Positions 8,081-15,844 of a stretch of 64,000 nt of DNA are shown one piece after another. The position numbers and the translations under genes are program-made. Every line of letters starts with the position of its first letter. Position 1 is the stretch's first letter. This DNA is from Candidatus Accumulibacter aalborgensis (GTDB lineage: Bacteria; Pseudomonadota; Gammaproteobacteria; Burkholderiales; Rhodocyclaceae), in contig NZ_FLQX01000035.1 of assembly GCF_900089955.1 (NCBI RefSeq), positions 62,001 to 126,000 of the forward strand, given 5' to 3'. The notes under the pieces are model-generated. The model ran no database searches. It saw only the letters and a list, made by a program, of their open reading frames with translations, and was not told where the DNA came from.

Positions 8081-9280
8081 ATGCCCACACAAATCGCTTC
8101 CCATGCACGCTTCACGGCCACCCGGCGGGCAACCGGCGCGGGCCTCGCCGCATTCACCATCGCCTTGGCCGGAACGATGCTGACATTGGCTGCGCGGGCC
8201 TCGCCGGTCGCGCCTCAGCCCGAGAAAGCCGTCAAACCGGCCGGGGTGGAAGTCCAGGTGACCGCGGAAATGACCGGCGCCGGCATGGTCTCCAGCGGCG
8301 TCAAGCTTCCCGCCATCCCCCCGGTGACCGGCGACCGCAGGAATCCGGTTCCGTCGTGGGGGAAGCCCCTGCCCTACCCCATCGTGATCGCTGATCGGCG
8401 CAACAACCGCTTGCTCGAAGTGGCCCCCGACAAGCGCATCGTCTGGGAGTTTCCGTCGCCAAACCTGAAGATCTATCGCGGCAACGAAGACGTCAACTTT
8501 TCGGTGGACGGCAAGCAGTTGGCGGTCAGCGAGGAAGACAACTTCGACGTCCATCTCGTCGACTACGAAAAGCGCACGCTGACCTGGACCTACGGCATAC
8601 CCGACACCCGCGGCAGCGGCGAGGGCTTGCTGAACTACCCGGACGATGCGCACCTGCTCGCCGACGGCAAGTTCATCACCGCCGACATTCGCAACTGCCG
8701 CGTGCTGATCATCGATCCGCAGGATAACAAGGTGCTCACCCAGTGGGGCACGCCCGGCAAGTGCAGGCACCACCCGCCGCATGAACTGGCCCACCCCAAC
8801 GGGGCGACGCCGATGGACAACGGCGACATCCTGATCACCGAAATCAAGGACGCGTGGATCTCGCGCGTCACGCGCGCGGGTCAGGTGCTGTGGAGTGTCA
8901 AGGCACCGAACATCCGCTATCCTTCGGATGCTTTCCCGACGGTGGATGGCAAGCAGGTCATCGTGGCTGACTTCTGGCGGCCTGGCCGGGTGGTGATTTT
9001 CGACCCGGCGACGCGCAAGGTCACCTGGGAGTACTTCGTCAAGGACGGTGACAAGATGCTCGACCACTGTTCGATCGCCCGCGAACTGCCCGACACCGGC
9101 GACATCCTGGTGGTGGACGATCTGAACGACCGCGTGATCGTGATCGACCGCAAAACCAAGGAAATCATCTGGCAGTACGGCGAGAAGGGCAAGAAGGGCT
9201 TCACTCCAGGTTTGCTGAACTATCCCGATGGCGTGGACCTGGACGTCTTTCGCGACTGGAAGGCGGCGCTGCGCAAGTAA
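8081..9280 (+). CDS. exported beta-propeller (PQQ-like/arylsulfotransferase-like) protein
   Basis: The ATG at 8081 (MPTQIASHARFTATRRATG) gives 399 aa with a signal peptide running to about residue 40 (...LTLAARASP). The rest is a series of repeated blades with patterns such as IVIADRRNNRLLEV, DILITEIKDAWISRV, VIVADFWRPGRVVIFD and DILVVDDLNDRVIVID, each followed by ITWEY/IIWQYG-type strands. This is the layout of PQQ-like or arylsulfotransferase-like propellers. No catalytic role can be assigned. It is separated from the carbonic anhydrase gene by 115 bp on the same strand. Confidence 0.8.
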   Translation: MPTQIASHARFTATRRATGAGLAAFTIALAGTMLTLAARASPVAPQPEKAVKPAGVEVQVTAEMTGAGMVSSGVKLPAIPPVTGDRRNPVPSWGKPLPYPIVIADRRNNRLLEVAPDKRIVWEFPSPNLKIYRGNEDVNFSVDGKQLAVSEEDNFDVHLVDYEKRTLTWTYGIPDTRGSGEGLLNYPDDAHLLADGKFITADIRNCRVLIIDPQDNKVLTQWGTPGKCRHHPPHELAHPNGATPMDNGDILITEIKDAWISRVTRAGQVLWSVKAPNIRYPSDAFPTVDGKQVIVADFWRPGRVVIFDPATRKVTWEYFVKDGDKMLDHCSIARELPDTGDILVVDDLNDRVIVIDRKTKEIIWQYGEKGKKGFTPGLLNYPDGVDLDVFRDWKAALRK

Positions 9281-9292
9281 GGCCGCGAGCGA

Positions 9293-10528
9293 TCACGCCG
9301 GCGGCGGATCGAGGCCCATCCACTGACGAACGTCCTCACGCAGATCGACCAGGTGCTCAGGTTCGATCAGACGAATGCGATAGGCGCGGGCACGCTCGCG
9401 CGCAGCGCAGCCGGCCCCTTGCTGTAGCCGTCGCGCAGTGAGCAGCCAGGTTTCGCCCATCGCGCCGCCGACATGGCGGCGCAGACTATCCAGGCGATTG
9501 AGGATCGACTGGCTGCCGCCTTCGGTGCTGATCTGCACGCCGGTCTTGCATTCAAGCACCAGCAACTGGTTGCGCCACACCAGGGCGGCATCGAGTTCGT
9601 TGCCTGCCATCTCCTGCACACCCTGGCCGGCGTCGATACGCACATTGGTTCCCCAATGACCATCGGGGAGGACTCCATCGGCCTGCAGCCTGGCCAGCGT
9701 CAGCCAGGCCCATTCCTCGAGCCAGCCGCCGCCAGCATAGCGCGCGGCGGCCTCGTCGGCAAAGAGGAAACCGCGATCGCCGTCCCACTGCCAAACAGCC
9801 GCCTGCTCGAAGGCGCGGGCCAGTTCGTGGTTGTTCCGGAACAACTGACGTTCGGCAATGACTTCGCTGCGGAAGGGGCGTGCGATGCTGCCGTCTGGTC
9901 GCGTAAGCGCTATCGCTTCGCGCGTCAGCCGGTTGACGTAGCCAAAATAGCCGTTGAGTTGCGGCGCCTCACGGGCGAGGAGATCGGTCAGGTCGGCGCG
10001 CGCCGCAGCGGCGCTGGCGAACTCGACGTTCCAGGTGGGATCGGCCACCACGCGATAGCCCTGCATCTGCAGCACGTCGTTCAGGTGCAGCATGTCGGCC
10101 GGCAGCTCGAGCGATGCAGCCCCGCCCAGATGCTCCAGCATGCTGTGGCGGGTATCGCAATACCAGGCATCGCCAAGCCCGCTCAGTGCCCCCAGGAAGC
10201 CGAAGGACATCACCTTGGTGCCACCGCTGGCATTGAGGTCGATCGGCAGGCCGGGATGCCGGCGCTGCAGGTCGCTGGCCAGTTCTCGGGCATAGCGGGT
10301 GACGCTCGCCAGATCGTGGTCGGGTGTGTGTTCGACGATGCGTACCGCATCCTCCGGCCAGCCGGCATCACGCAGTACATGGCTGACCTGCTCGGCACCC
10401 TTGCGCACCGGGTCGACGTCACTGGTCGCGATGACCACGTGCGCGGATCGCAGGCGGAGAGCGGGCAGCGTGTTCTGCATGATCTGGTCAGAGGCCAGGC
10501 AGACGAGGATACGCGGCTGAAATTGCAT
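9293..10528 (-). CDS. Card1/Can2-like CARF-domain nuclease (DUF1887)
   Basis: A 411-aa protein. The N-terminus (ILVCLASDQIMQNTLPAL) and LNASGGTKVMSFG at residues 98-110 match the CARF fold and its nucleotide-binding N-x-[ST]GGTK signature, which senses cyclic oligoadenylates. The C-terminal part carries a PD-(D/E)XK nuclease core: GNELDAALVW (Glu311, Asp313) and LVLECKTG (Glu326, Lys328). This two-domain order is that of Card1/Can2, cOA-activated single-strand nucleases of type III CRISPR systems. No cas genes or repeats are in the window. It starts 6 bp after DUF3422, forming an operon. The family call is strong; activity and ligand are inferred. Confidence 0.85.
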   Translation of the reverse strand: MQFQPRILVCLASDQIMQNTLPALRLRSAHVVIATSDVDPVRKGAEQVSHVLRDAGWPEDAVRIVEHTPDHDLASVTRYARELASDLQRRHPGLPIDLNASGGTKVMSFGFLGALSGLGDAWYCDTRHSMLEHLGGAASLELPADMLHLNDVLQMQGYRVVADPTWNVEFASAAAARADLTDLLAREAPQLNGYFGYVNRLTREAIALTRPDGSIARPFRSEVIAERQLFRNNHELARAFEQAAVWQWDGDRGFLFADEAAARYAGGGWLEEWAWLTLARLQADGVLPDGHWGTNVRIDAGQGVQEMAGNELDAALVWRNQLLVLECKTGVQISTEGGSQSILNRLDSLRRHVGGAMGETWLLTARRLQQGAGCAARERARAYRIRLIEPEHLVDLREDVRQWMGLDPPPA

Positions 10529-10534
10529 TCGCTG

Positions 10535-11818
10535 TTACCACACGGCGCGTTGCACGACACGACGGATGTGCCGGACGCCGAGCGCCGCGATGACCACGAC
10601 GATCGGAATCGCGATGCCGGTGACGATCTCCGTATCTACCGCCACACCCGCGGCCTTGACCGCCTTGGCCGCATAGCCGATCAAGCCGACAACGTAATAG
10701 CTGACCGCTGCTACCGACAGCCCTTCCACTGTCTCCTGCAAGCGCAACTGCAACCTGGCTCGCCTCGCCGCGGTGCTCAGCAGCGCCTGGTTCTGCCGTT
10801 GCAGGGCGATGTCGACGCGCGTGCGCAACAATTCGGTAGCGCGGCTGATCCGCTCCGACAGGCTGTCCTGCAGTCTGGCGACGGTTTCGCAGGTGTTCAT
10901 CGCCGGCATGAGGCGCCGCTCGACGAACTCGCGCAAGGTCGACAGCCCTTCCACGCGCACTTCGCGCAGTTCCACGATGCGACGTTCCACCATCTCCTGG
11001 TAGGCGCGTGCGGCACAAATCCGACCCAGTGTGGACGAAATCGTGTTCTCGACGAGAGCGGCAAGCCGCGTCAGCCGGTCGAGCAGAGCCGGTTCGTCTT
11101 CGCTAGTGACGGTGACCATTTCGCTGATCAGCGTGCCGAGTTGCTGGTCGGCATCGAACAGTACCGGCAAAGTAGCCCTGGCCAGGGGAAGCGTGAGCAG
11201 CGCGCGCATGAGATAGGTTTCCAACTCCGTCAAACGCTGCACCATCCGTCCTGCCTGGCGCTGGGTGAGGCTCACGTCCTCGATCAGGAAACGGCTGAAG
11301 CCGTCGGCATGGATGCGAAAGTCCGCCCTGACGCTGGCGACGCCGTCGCCGACTCGCGAGCCGACGAGCGGGTTACCTTCGAAGAACAGGGCCAGTTCCT
11401 CGCTGGTGGTCGCTTTCTTGGCTGCCGTTCGCAGCGCCACGTGCGCTGCCACCAGAACCTGCCCGGGCAGGCTGGCGAGCCAATCTTGCGGGACGCTGCC
11501 AATTACTGGCTGGGCGAACGGATCGTCGAACGGCCCCTGACGGAAGAAGGTGAAGCTGTTGCACTCGGTGCGGCGCTCCCACTTGACACGAAAGGTGCCG
11601 AGGTCGGCCTGGAAATGGTTGACATCCGGCGCCGGGGCCGCCACCCCATAGCGTGTGCACAGAGCGACGATGCTCTCGTACTCGGCTTGCCTGTTGGAGG
11701 GATCGGTGGCCAGTGCGAGATACGATGCCTGCTCCGGGATGTTCAGCGCTTCCGGCGGACGGGCATGCAACTCGTAGTTGAGCGCGAAGCGCTGCGGATG
11801 ATTGACCGGGTTTGCCAT
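10535..11818 (-). CDS. DUF3422 family membrane-anchored protein
   Basis: A 427-aa protein. The N-terminus HPQRFALNYELHARPPEAL is the DUF3422 hallmark. The middle (residues about 240-360) is helical and probably coiled-coil. Two hydrophobic segments lie near the C-terminus (SVAAVSYYVVGLIGYAAK and TGIAIPIVVVIAALGV), so a large cytoplasmic head on a two-helix membrane anchor is likely. This layout loosely recalls CorA, but no GMN motif is seen. AAGGAG precedes the start. The Card1-like nuclease follows after 6 bp. Function unknown for the family. Confidence 0.85.
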   Translation of the reverse strand: MANPVNHPQRFALNYELHARPPEALNIPEQASYLALATDPSNRQAEYESIVALCTRYGVAAPAPDVNHFQADLGTFRVKWERRTECNSFTFFRQGPFDDPFAQPVIGSVPQDWLASLPGQVLVAAHVALRTAAKKATTSEELALFFEGNPLVGSRVGDGVASVRADFRIHADGFSRFLIEDVSLTQRQAGRMVQRLTELETYLMRALLTLPLARATLPVLFDADQQLGTLISEMVTVTSEDEPALLDRLTRLAALVENTISSTLGRICAARAYQEMVERRIVELREVRVEGLSTLREFVERRLMPAMNTCETVARLQDSLSERISRATELLRTRVDIALQRQNQALLSTAARRARLQLRLQETVEGLSVAAVSYYVVGLIGYAAKAVKAAGVAVDTEIVTGIAIPIVVVIAALGVRHIRRVVQRAVW

Positions 11819-11928
11819 GCTGCTCCTTCATCGGCTTCGTCGTTGAATTTCTGACGAATGATAACCGATGAGGGTTACCAGTCGCTGCACAACGTCAGGC
11901 CCCGCAGCGACTGGCGATCAGGCAAGGC

Positions 11929-12243
11929 TCACTTGACGCGCATATCGTTCTTGACCGATTTTACGCCCGCGACGCCGCGCGCCACCTCGGTCGCCTTGTT
12001 CGCCGCTGATTGCGAGCTCACGAAGCCGCTCAACTGGACGACGCCCTTGAAGGTCTCCACGTTGATTTCGGCTGATTTCAGCGACGGCTCATTGAACACT
12101 GCCGCCTTGACCTTGGTCGTGATGGCGGTGTCGTCAACATACTCGCCGGTCCCCTCCTGCTTTGGCGTCGACGCGCAACCGACAGCCGAAGCCAGCGTCA
12201 CGGCGAGGAATACTGCGGAAAGATACTTGCTGATTTGGTTCAT
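11929..12243 (-). CDS. BON-domain lipoprotein
   Basis: A 104-aa small exported protein. The signal peptide ends with a lipobox-like SAVGCAS, so lipidation on Cys23 is likely. Residues about 36-104 form one BON domain (DDTAITTKVKAAVFNEP, then VVQLSGFVSSQSAANKA), as in OsmY-type envelope-stress proteins. It would sit in the periplasm on a membrane. A decayed relative is found about 2 kb away (13927-14238). Confidence 0.9.
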   Translation of the reverse strand: MNQISKYLSAVFLAVTLASAVGCASTPKQEGTGEYVDDTAITTKVKAAVFNEPSLKSAEINVETFKGVVQLSGFVSSQSAANKATEVARGVAGVKSVKNDMRVK

Positions 12244-12416
12244 GGTTGAATCTCCAGTGGTGAGTCAAAAAAGACCGTGCGAGCGGCACGGCACGCGGCG
12301 AGCATGGTATCGCTCATGGTATGGCTGGCTTTCGCGGGAATTTGCAGCGCGCCAAAGGCAGAGACAACCGCCTTCGGCCATTGAGACCAGGTCTGGTCGG
12401 CACCCTGCACGCCTGC

Positions 12417-12704
12417 TTACTTGTCCGCAATCACTTTTTCGGTCATCAGGTAGTCCTTGATCTCATCGGAAAACGTCGCATCCTGGCGCCGAATCCACTC
12501 CAGCAGCATTGAGGCATGTTCCTTTTCCTCGTCCCGATTGTGCTCGAGGATGCCCTTCAATTCCGTGTCCTCGCAGACCTCGGCACGCTGGTTGTACCAG
12601 TCCACCGCCTCCAGCTCTTCCATCAGGGACACAATGGCCCTGTGCATGTCGCGTGTTGCCGCAGACAAATCTTCTACAGGCTCGTGATAACCGACGCTGG
12701 ACAT
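12417..12704 (-). CDS. encapsulated-ferritin-like protein (EncFtn fold) without targeting peptide
   Basis: The ATG at 12704 follows AGGAGAAGAAA and gives 95 aa. MEELEAVDWYNQR and HNRDEEKEHASMLLEWIRR are the EncFtn signature. By comparison with the Rhodospirillum rubrum protein, Glu30, Glu60 and His63 correspond to the ferroxidase-centre ligands Glu32, Glu62 and His65. Such proteins form ring decamers that oxidise Fe(II) inside encapsulin shells. Here the chain stops right after the helical core (LMTEKVIADK), with none of the usual C-terminal tail and encapsulation peptide, and no encapsulin gene is in the window. Confidence 0.85.
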   Translation of the reverse strand: MSSVGYHEPVEDLSAATRDMHRAIVSLMEELEAVDWYNQRAEVCEDTELKGILEHNRDEEKEHASMLLEWIRRQDATFSDEIKDYLMTEKVIADK

Positions 12705-12752
12705 TTTCTTCTCCTGATGATGCCGATGATGGCGGGTTTGTGGCAAAGAGCG

Positions 12753-12941
12753 TCACGACACAGTCGCAGGAGCATCGTTCCCTGCGGGGCGTCCGCATTC
12801 ATCTTCCCAGTCGTGCAGTTCGTCCCGGTTCTGCGCTTCCTGTGCTTTGACAGGGTGCTCAGTGCCCAGCAAGACGACTGGCGACGCGACTGCGCCAATG
12901 CGCGCAGTACGGTGTCGATGACTGTTGATGAAGGTGTTCAT
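12753..12941 (-). CDS. possible small protein, 62 aa
   Basis: A frame starting MNTFINSHRHRTARIG has a good ribosome site (AGGAGATTCACTTTC before the ATG) and ends 48 bp before the EncFtn-like gene on the same strand. The N-terminus looks like the start of an exported protein, but the hydrophobic core is short. The later part is acidic and Trp-containing (DELHDWEDECG). It may be a real small gene or a frameshifted exported-protein remnant. One copy of the 22-bp palindrome lies about 150 bp upstream. Confidence 0.35.
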   Translation of the reverse strand: MNTFINSHRHRTARIGAVASPVVLLGTEHPVKAQEAQNRDELHDWEDECGRPAGNDAPATVS

Positions 12942-13295
12942 GAAAGTGAATCTCCTATGCAGGTGGGCAGTCTAGGCGCACCATTCGGCGCGATCTGTAC
13001 GGTCACGCACACAGCGCGAGAGATGCTGACCAAGCTCAGACCCGGAGCGGTAGCCTTTCCCGACGTCGTTGTGCGCCACCGAACGCCCTGCGTACGGTGG
13101 CGCACAGACTGCACAGTGGGCGAGGAACAGAATCCGTGACCGAGGGATGGCGGCGCTTGAATACGCGGCCATCTGTCAAGAGAGACAGGCGGGTCGCGCA
13201 AATGCAGCCGACCCGTTTCTCGCCAATGGCCATGATGGGCAGGGAATCCCGACCGTCATCGTCACCCCGCTCAAGCACTTACACCAGGAGATGTG
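12942..13295. other. intergenic region between divergent small genes, carrying palindromic site
   Basis: About 350 bp without a convincing gene, between the minus-strand 62-aa frame and the plus-strand DUF883 gene. It holds the palindromic site at 13088-13109 and a weaker partial copy at about 13067-13084. The two together form a larger inverted repeat, GTGCGCCACCG then CGGTGGCGCAC (13071-13105). Confidence 0.6.
13088..13109 (-). promoter_or_regulatory. 22-bp palindrome-type site upstream of DUF883
   Basis: On the minus strand this reads GTCTGTGCGCCA then CCGTACGCAG. The first 18 positions match the shared element closely (half-site GTCTGTRCG, centre CCAG, right half CGYAC). It lies 186 bp before the DUF883 start and 147 bp before the divergent 62-aa frame. 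Confidence 0.45.
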
Positions 13296-13631
13296 ATGAC
13301 TAGCAGATTTTTCGCACGGCAGCGGACGGTTGAAGGCACGAGCAACAGGCTCGGCAAGGATCTCAGGAGTGCCGTCGACGACGCCAACTACCTGCTGCAG
13401 GACATGGCCAACACCACCGCAGAGGAATTCGCCACGGCAGCCACGAGGATCGGAGAAAAGGTCGCCGAGGCCCGAGACCGATTCGACGACGCGCGACTCG
13501 CGGTAAGCAAGAAGGCCAGAGTCGCGGCAGATGCCACCCAGGAGTACGTACTGGACAACCCGTGGAAGCTTATCGGAGTTGCCGCTGCAGTCGGGCTGAT
13601 CATTGGCGTCTTGGCCAGTAGCCGCCGCTGA
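13296..13631 (+). CDS. DUF883 (ElaB/YqjD-type) membrane-anchored protein
   Basis: The ATG at 13296 lies 5 bp after AGGAG, preferred over a GTG one codon earlier; it gives 111 aa. The body is a charged helix (residues about 15-85) and the C-terminus is a single membrane helix (PWKLIGVAAAVGLIIGVLASSRR), with the GxxxG-like and terminal Arg pattern of DUF883. E. coli ElaB/YqjD relatives are stationary-phase inner-membrane proteins that bind ribosomes. The palindrome upstream suggests stress control. Confidence 0.9.
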   Translation: MTSRFFARQRTVEGTSNRLGKDLRSAVDDANYLLQDMANTTAEEFATAATRIGEKVAEARDRFDDARLAVSKKARVAADATQEYVLDNPWKLIGVAAAVGLIIGVLASSRR

Positions 13632-13738
13632 TCGATGTCGCAAGACAAAGCGCGGCGCGCCAAGGAAAACGCAATTGCTGCACCATGCGAGGTCTCTCGA
13701 ACGCCGCGATATCACGAATTACTGTGAGGAGAAATGAA

Positions 13739-13897
13739 ATGTCATTGGGAACCATTCTGCTGATCGTTCTGGTGTTGATGCTGCTCGGCGCGATTCCAGC
13801 CTGGCCGCACAGCCGGGCCTGGGGTTACGGTCCCAGCGGTGGCCTTGGGCTGGTGGTGTTGATCCTGATCGTCCTGTTGGTAATGGGCAGACTCTAA
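13739..13897 (+). CDS. DUF3309-type small membrane protein, 52 aa
   Basis: A frame MSLGTILLIVLVLMLLGAIPAWPHSRAWG... starts 7 bp after GAGGAG. It has two hydrophobic segments split by a Trp/Pro/Gly loop (IPAWPHSRAWGYGPSGG), the DUF3309 layout. It lies 107 bp downstream of DUF883 and is probably in the same stress-type group. Role unknown. Confidence 0.85.
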   Translation: MSLGTILLIVLVLMLLGAIPAWPHSRAWGYGPSGGLGLVVLILIVLLVMGRL

Positions 13898-13926
13898 GCG
13901 CATTGCCTTGATTCTTGAGTTTGGCC

Positions 13927-14238
13927 ATGACACGACCTGAACGCTTTCCCACTTTTTACCTGACTATTCTCTGGTTTATTTTTGCCGGTTGCGCTGCCGC
14001 ACTCGAACAGGAGGGCGCAGGCGACGTTCTTCACGGGATGATCCGGAACACGAAGAGCAAAGCGGCGAATTTCAGTCAAACCTCGCTGAAATTCGCCGAA
14101 ACCACCGCTGGCACCTTCAGGGGTATTCCGCAACTGAGCGGTTTCACCAGCTCTCGGGCCAACATCAAGCGAGCCGAAGTGACGACGGGAGAATTACCGC
14201 CCGCAAGACGGCAGACGCGGCTGGCCGGACGATGGTGA
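13927..14238 (+). pseudogene. decayed BON-type lipoprotein paralogue
   Basis: The 103-aa frame begins MTRPERFPTFYLTILWFIFAGC, a lipoprotein-like signal. It then tracks the intact BON protein of 11929-12243: AALEQEGAGD versus ASTPKQEGTGE, SLKFAETTAGTFRGIPQLSGF versus SLKSAEINVETFKGVVQLSGF, and TSSRANIKRAE versus VSSQSAANKAT. After this it loses the last beta-strand and ends in unrelated Arg-rich sequence. Its end overlaps the end of the convergent Crp-type gene by 45 bp. I read it as a diverging, probably non-functional duplicate. Confidence 0.6.
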
Positions 14239-14979
14239 GTTGACGACCGTTGGCACACCCTGGCGAGAACGCACATCGGAGAGCAGGCGGATCAATTCCT
14301 TGCTGACCACGGCGTAGCACTCGCATGCGCGCGTCTCCAGTCCGGAGCGGTCAAGGACAGCAATGTGTCCACGCCGGTAGCGAATGAAGCCTGCTTTCTG
14401 CAAACGCCCGGCGACCTCAGTGATGCCTTCCCGGCGCACACCGAGCATGCCGGCGATCAATTCCTGGGTCATGATCAGGTCACTGCTCTGTAGACGATCG
14501 AGGGTCATCAACAACCAGCGGCACAGTTGCTGCTCCACCGAATGGTGCCGATTGCAGGCCGCGATCTGAGCCATCTCAGTCATCAGCGCCTGGGTGTAGC
14601 GCAGCAACAAACGTTGCAGCAAGCCGCCGCGACTGAATTCCTGCTTCAGCAGGCGGCCCTCCAGCCGATAAGCGTGACCCGCGGTCTGCACGACGGCCGA
14701 GCTTGGCGTGCTGTTCCCGCCCATGAACAGCGGAATGCCGACTACACCCTCGTTGCCCACCCCCGCGGATTCGGACGACGCGCCAGAAGCCATGACGTAG
14801 TGCAGCGAGACGATGGCGGTAGTCGGGAAATAGGCGTGCTGCAGCTCTATGCCAGGTTCGTAGAGCATGTCCCCGAGCGCCAGCGGCACCAGATGCAGGT
14901 GCGCGGCCAGAGGCTCGAATTCGGCCGTTGGCAAGGCGGCAAGAAGATGGTTTTGACCTGGACTATGGAGCGTTGACAT
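14194..14979 (-). CDS. Crp/Fnr-family transcriptional regulator
   Basis: A 261-aa protein. Residues about 10-150 form the cyclic-nucleotide-binding-type sensor jelly roll (LALGDMLYEPGIELQHAYFP, GNEGVVGIPLFMGG). A helix-turn-helix follows at about 170-225 (LIMTQELIAGMLGVRREGITEVAGRLQKAG). No Fnr-type N-terminal Cys cluster is seen. It has a GAGGG site 6 bp before the ATG. It stands among stress-type genes and upstream of a response regulator, all on the minus strand. The ligand is unknown. Confidence 0.9.
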   Translation of the reverse strand: MSTLHSPGQNHLLAALPTAEFEPLAAHLHLVPLALGDMLYEPGIELQHAYFPTTAIVSLHYVMASGASSESAGVGNEGVVGIPLFMGGNSTPSSAVVQTAGHAYRLEGRLLKQEFSRGGLLQRLLLRYTQALMTEMAQIAACNRHHSVEQQLCRWLLMTLDRLQSSDLIMTQELIAGMLGVRREGITEVAGRLQKAGFIRYRRGHIAVLDRSGLETRACECYAVVSKELIRLLSDVRSRQGVPTVVNSPSSGQPRLPSCGR

Positions 14980-15016
14980 TGCTGACCCTCAATACGCCTG
15001 GATTCTGATTCAGAGT

Positions 15017-15844
15017 CTACTTGGGCGCGCTGACTTCCACTCCGATTCCACGGTAGCCGACGAAACGGCACGAGCGGTTGAACATCGGCTCGCCGCTTAC
15101 CCGAAACTGCTGTTGCGAGCCATCGGCATTGACGCGGTGAAAGAGAAAATCAAGGAATGGCTGTCGAGCAGCGATGGTCGCCTGCAGCACCTCCCGCTCC
15201 GCTTCATTCCAGCCTGCGAGCACAGCGTCACTGGTGGTCTCTCCCACCAGTGGGCCGACGCGGATTCCGAGCATCTCCAGGACCGGACCGGAAACCTTGG
15301 TGAAGTTCATCGTCTCGTCCTGCTCCCAGTACCAGTCGGACGCCAGTTCGGTCAGGCTACGATAGCGGGCTTCGCTTTCGCGCAGTTCGGCGGTCCGTTC
15401 CTGCACCGTCTGTTCCAGTACCGTGTTGTAGTTTTCGAGCTTCGTGTACAGCAGCCGCACTTCCAGCATGTTGCGGATGCGCGTCCGGACTTCGACCAGA
15501 TCGAACGGCTTGCTGATGAAATCCCGCGCGCCGACCTGCAAGGCACGCAGTTTATGGCCCGGCTGGGCGGTGATCACGAGCACCGGCAGGTAGGCATCGG
15601 CAGCGTTGGTCTTCAGGCCCTCCATCACCTGGAAGCCGTCCATCAAAGGCATCTGCAGATCGAGCAGGATCAGGTCGTAGCAGTTCCTTCTATGCAGCGA
15701 GCAGACATCCTGAGGATTCATCGTCGAGGTCACGCAAGTATAGCCGGCCTCACTCAGCATTTGCTCGAGCAGAAGGACATTGGGTTCCTGATCGTCAACG
15801 ATCAGGATGCTGGCAGCAAGGATTTCGGACTCGGTAACCATCAT
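15017..15844 (-). CDS. response regulator with receiver and PAS domains
   Basis: A 275-aa protein. Residues about 12-130 form a receiver domain (ILIVDDQEPNVLLLEQML; phospho-acceptor in DLILLDLQMPLMDG; Lys in RDFISKPFDL). A short coiled linker (YNTVLEQTVQERTAEL) leads to a PAS domain (about 165-275). There is no DNA-binding, HD-GYP or GGDEF output, so it probably works by protein contact within a phosphorelay. The start overlaps the stop of the hybrid kinase (ATGA), so it is translationally coupled to it; a second ATG one codon later is equally possible. Confidence 0.9.
   Translation of the reverse strand: MMVTESEILAASILIVDDQEPNVLLLEQMLSEAGYTCVTSTMNPQDVCSLHRRNCYDLILLDLQMPLMDGFQVMEGLKTNAADAYLPVLVITAQPGHKLRALQVGARDFISKPFDLVEVRTRIRNMLEVRLLYTKLENYNTVLEQTVQERTAELRESEARYRSLTELASDWYWEQDETMNFTKVSGPVLEMLGIRVGPLVGETTSDAVLAGWNEAEREVLQATIAARQPFLDFLFHRVNADGSQQQFRVSGEPMFNRSCRFVGYRGIGVEVSAPK

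Noticed and set aside
9473-11854. Long open frame of 793 codons on the plus strand
   Set aside because: It lies antisense to the Card1-like and DUF3422 genes, which both have clear family motifs. High G+C gives long shadow frames; its sequence is low in recognisable structure.
12340-12366. Possible further copy of the 22-bp element before the BON gene
   Set aside because: Only a partial left half (GTCTCTGC on the minus strand) is present; centre and right half do not match.
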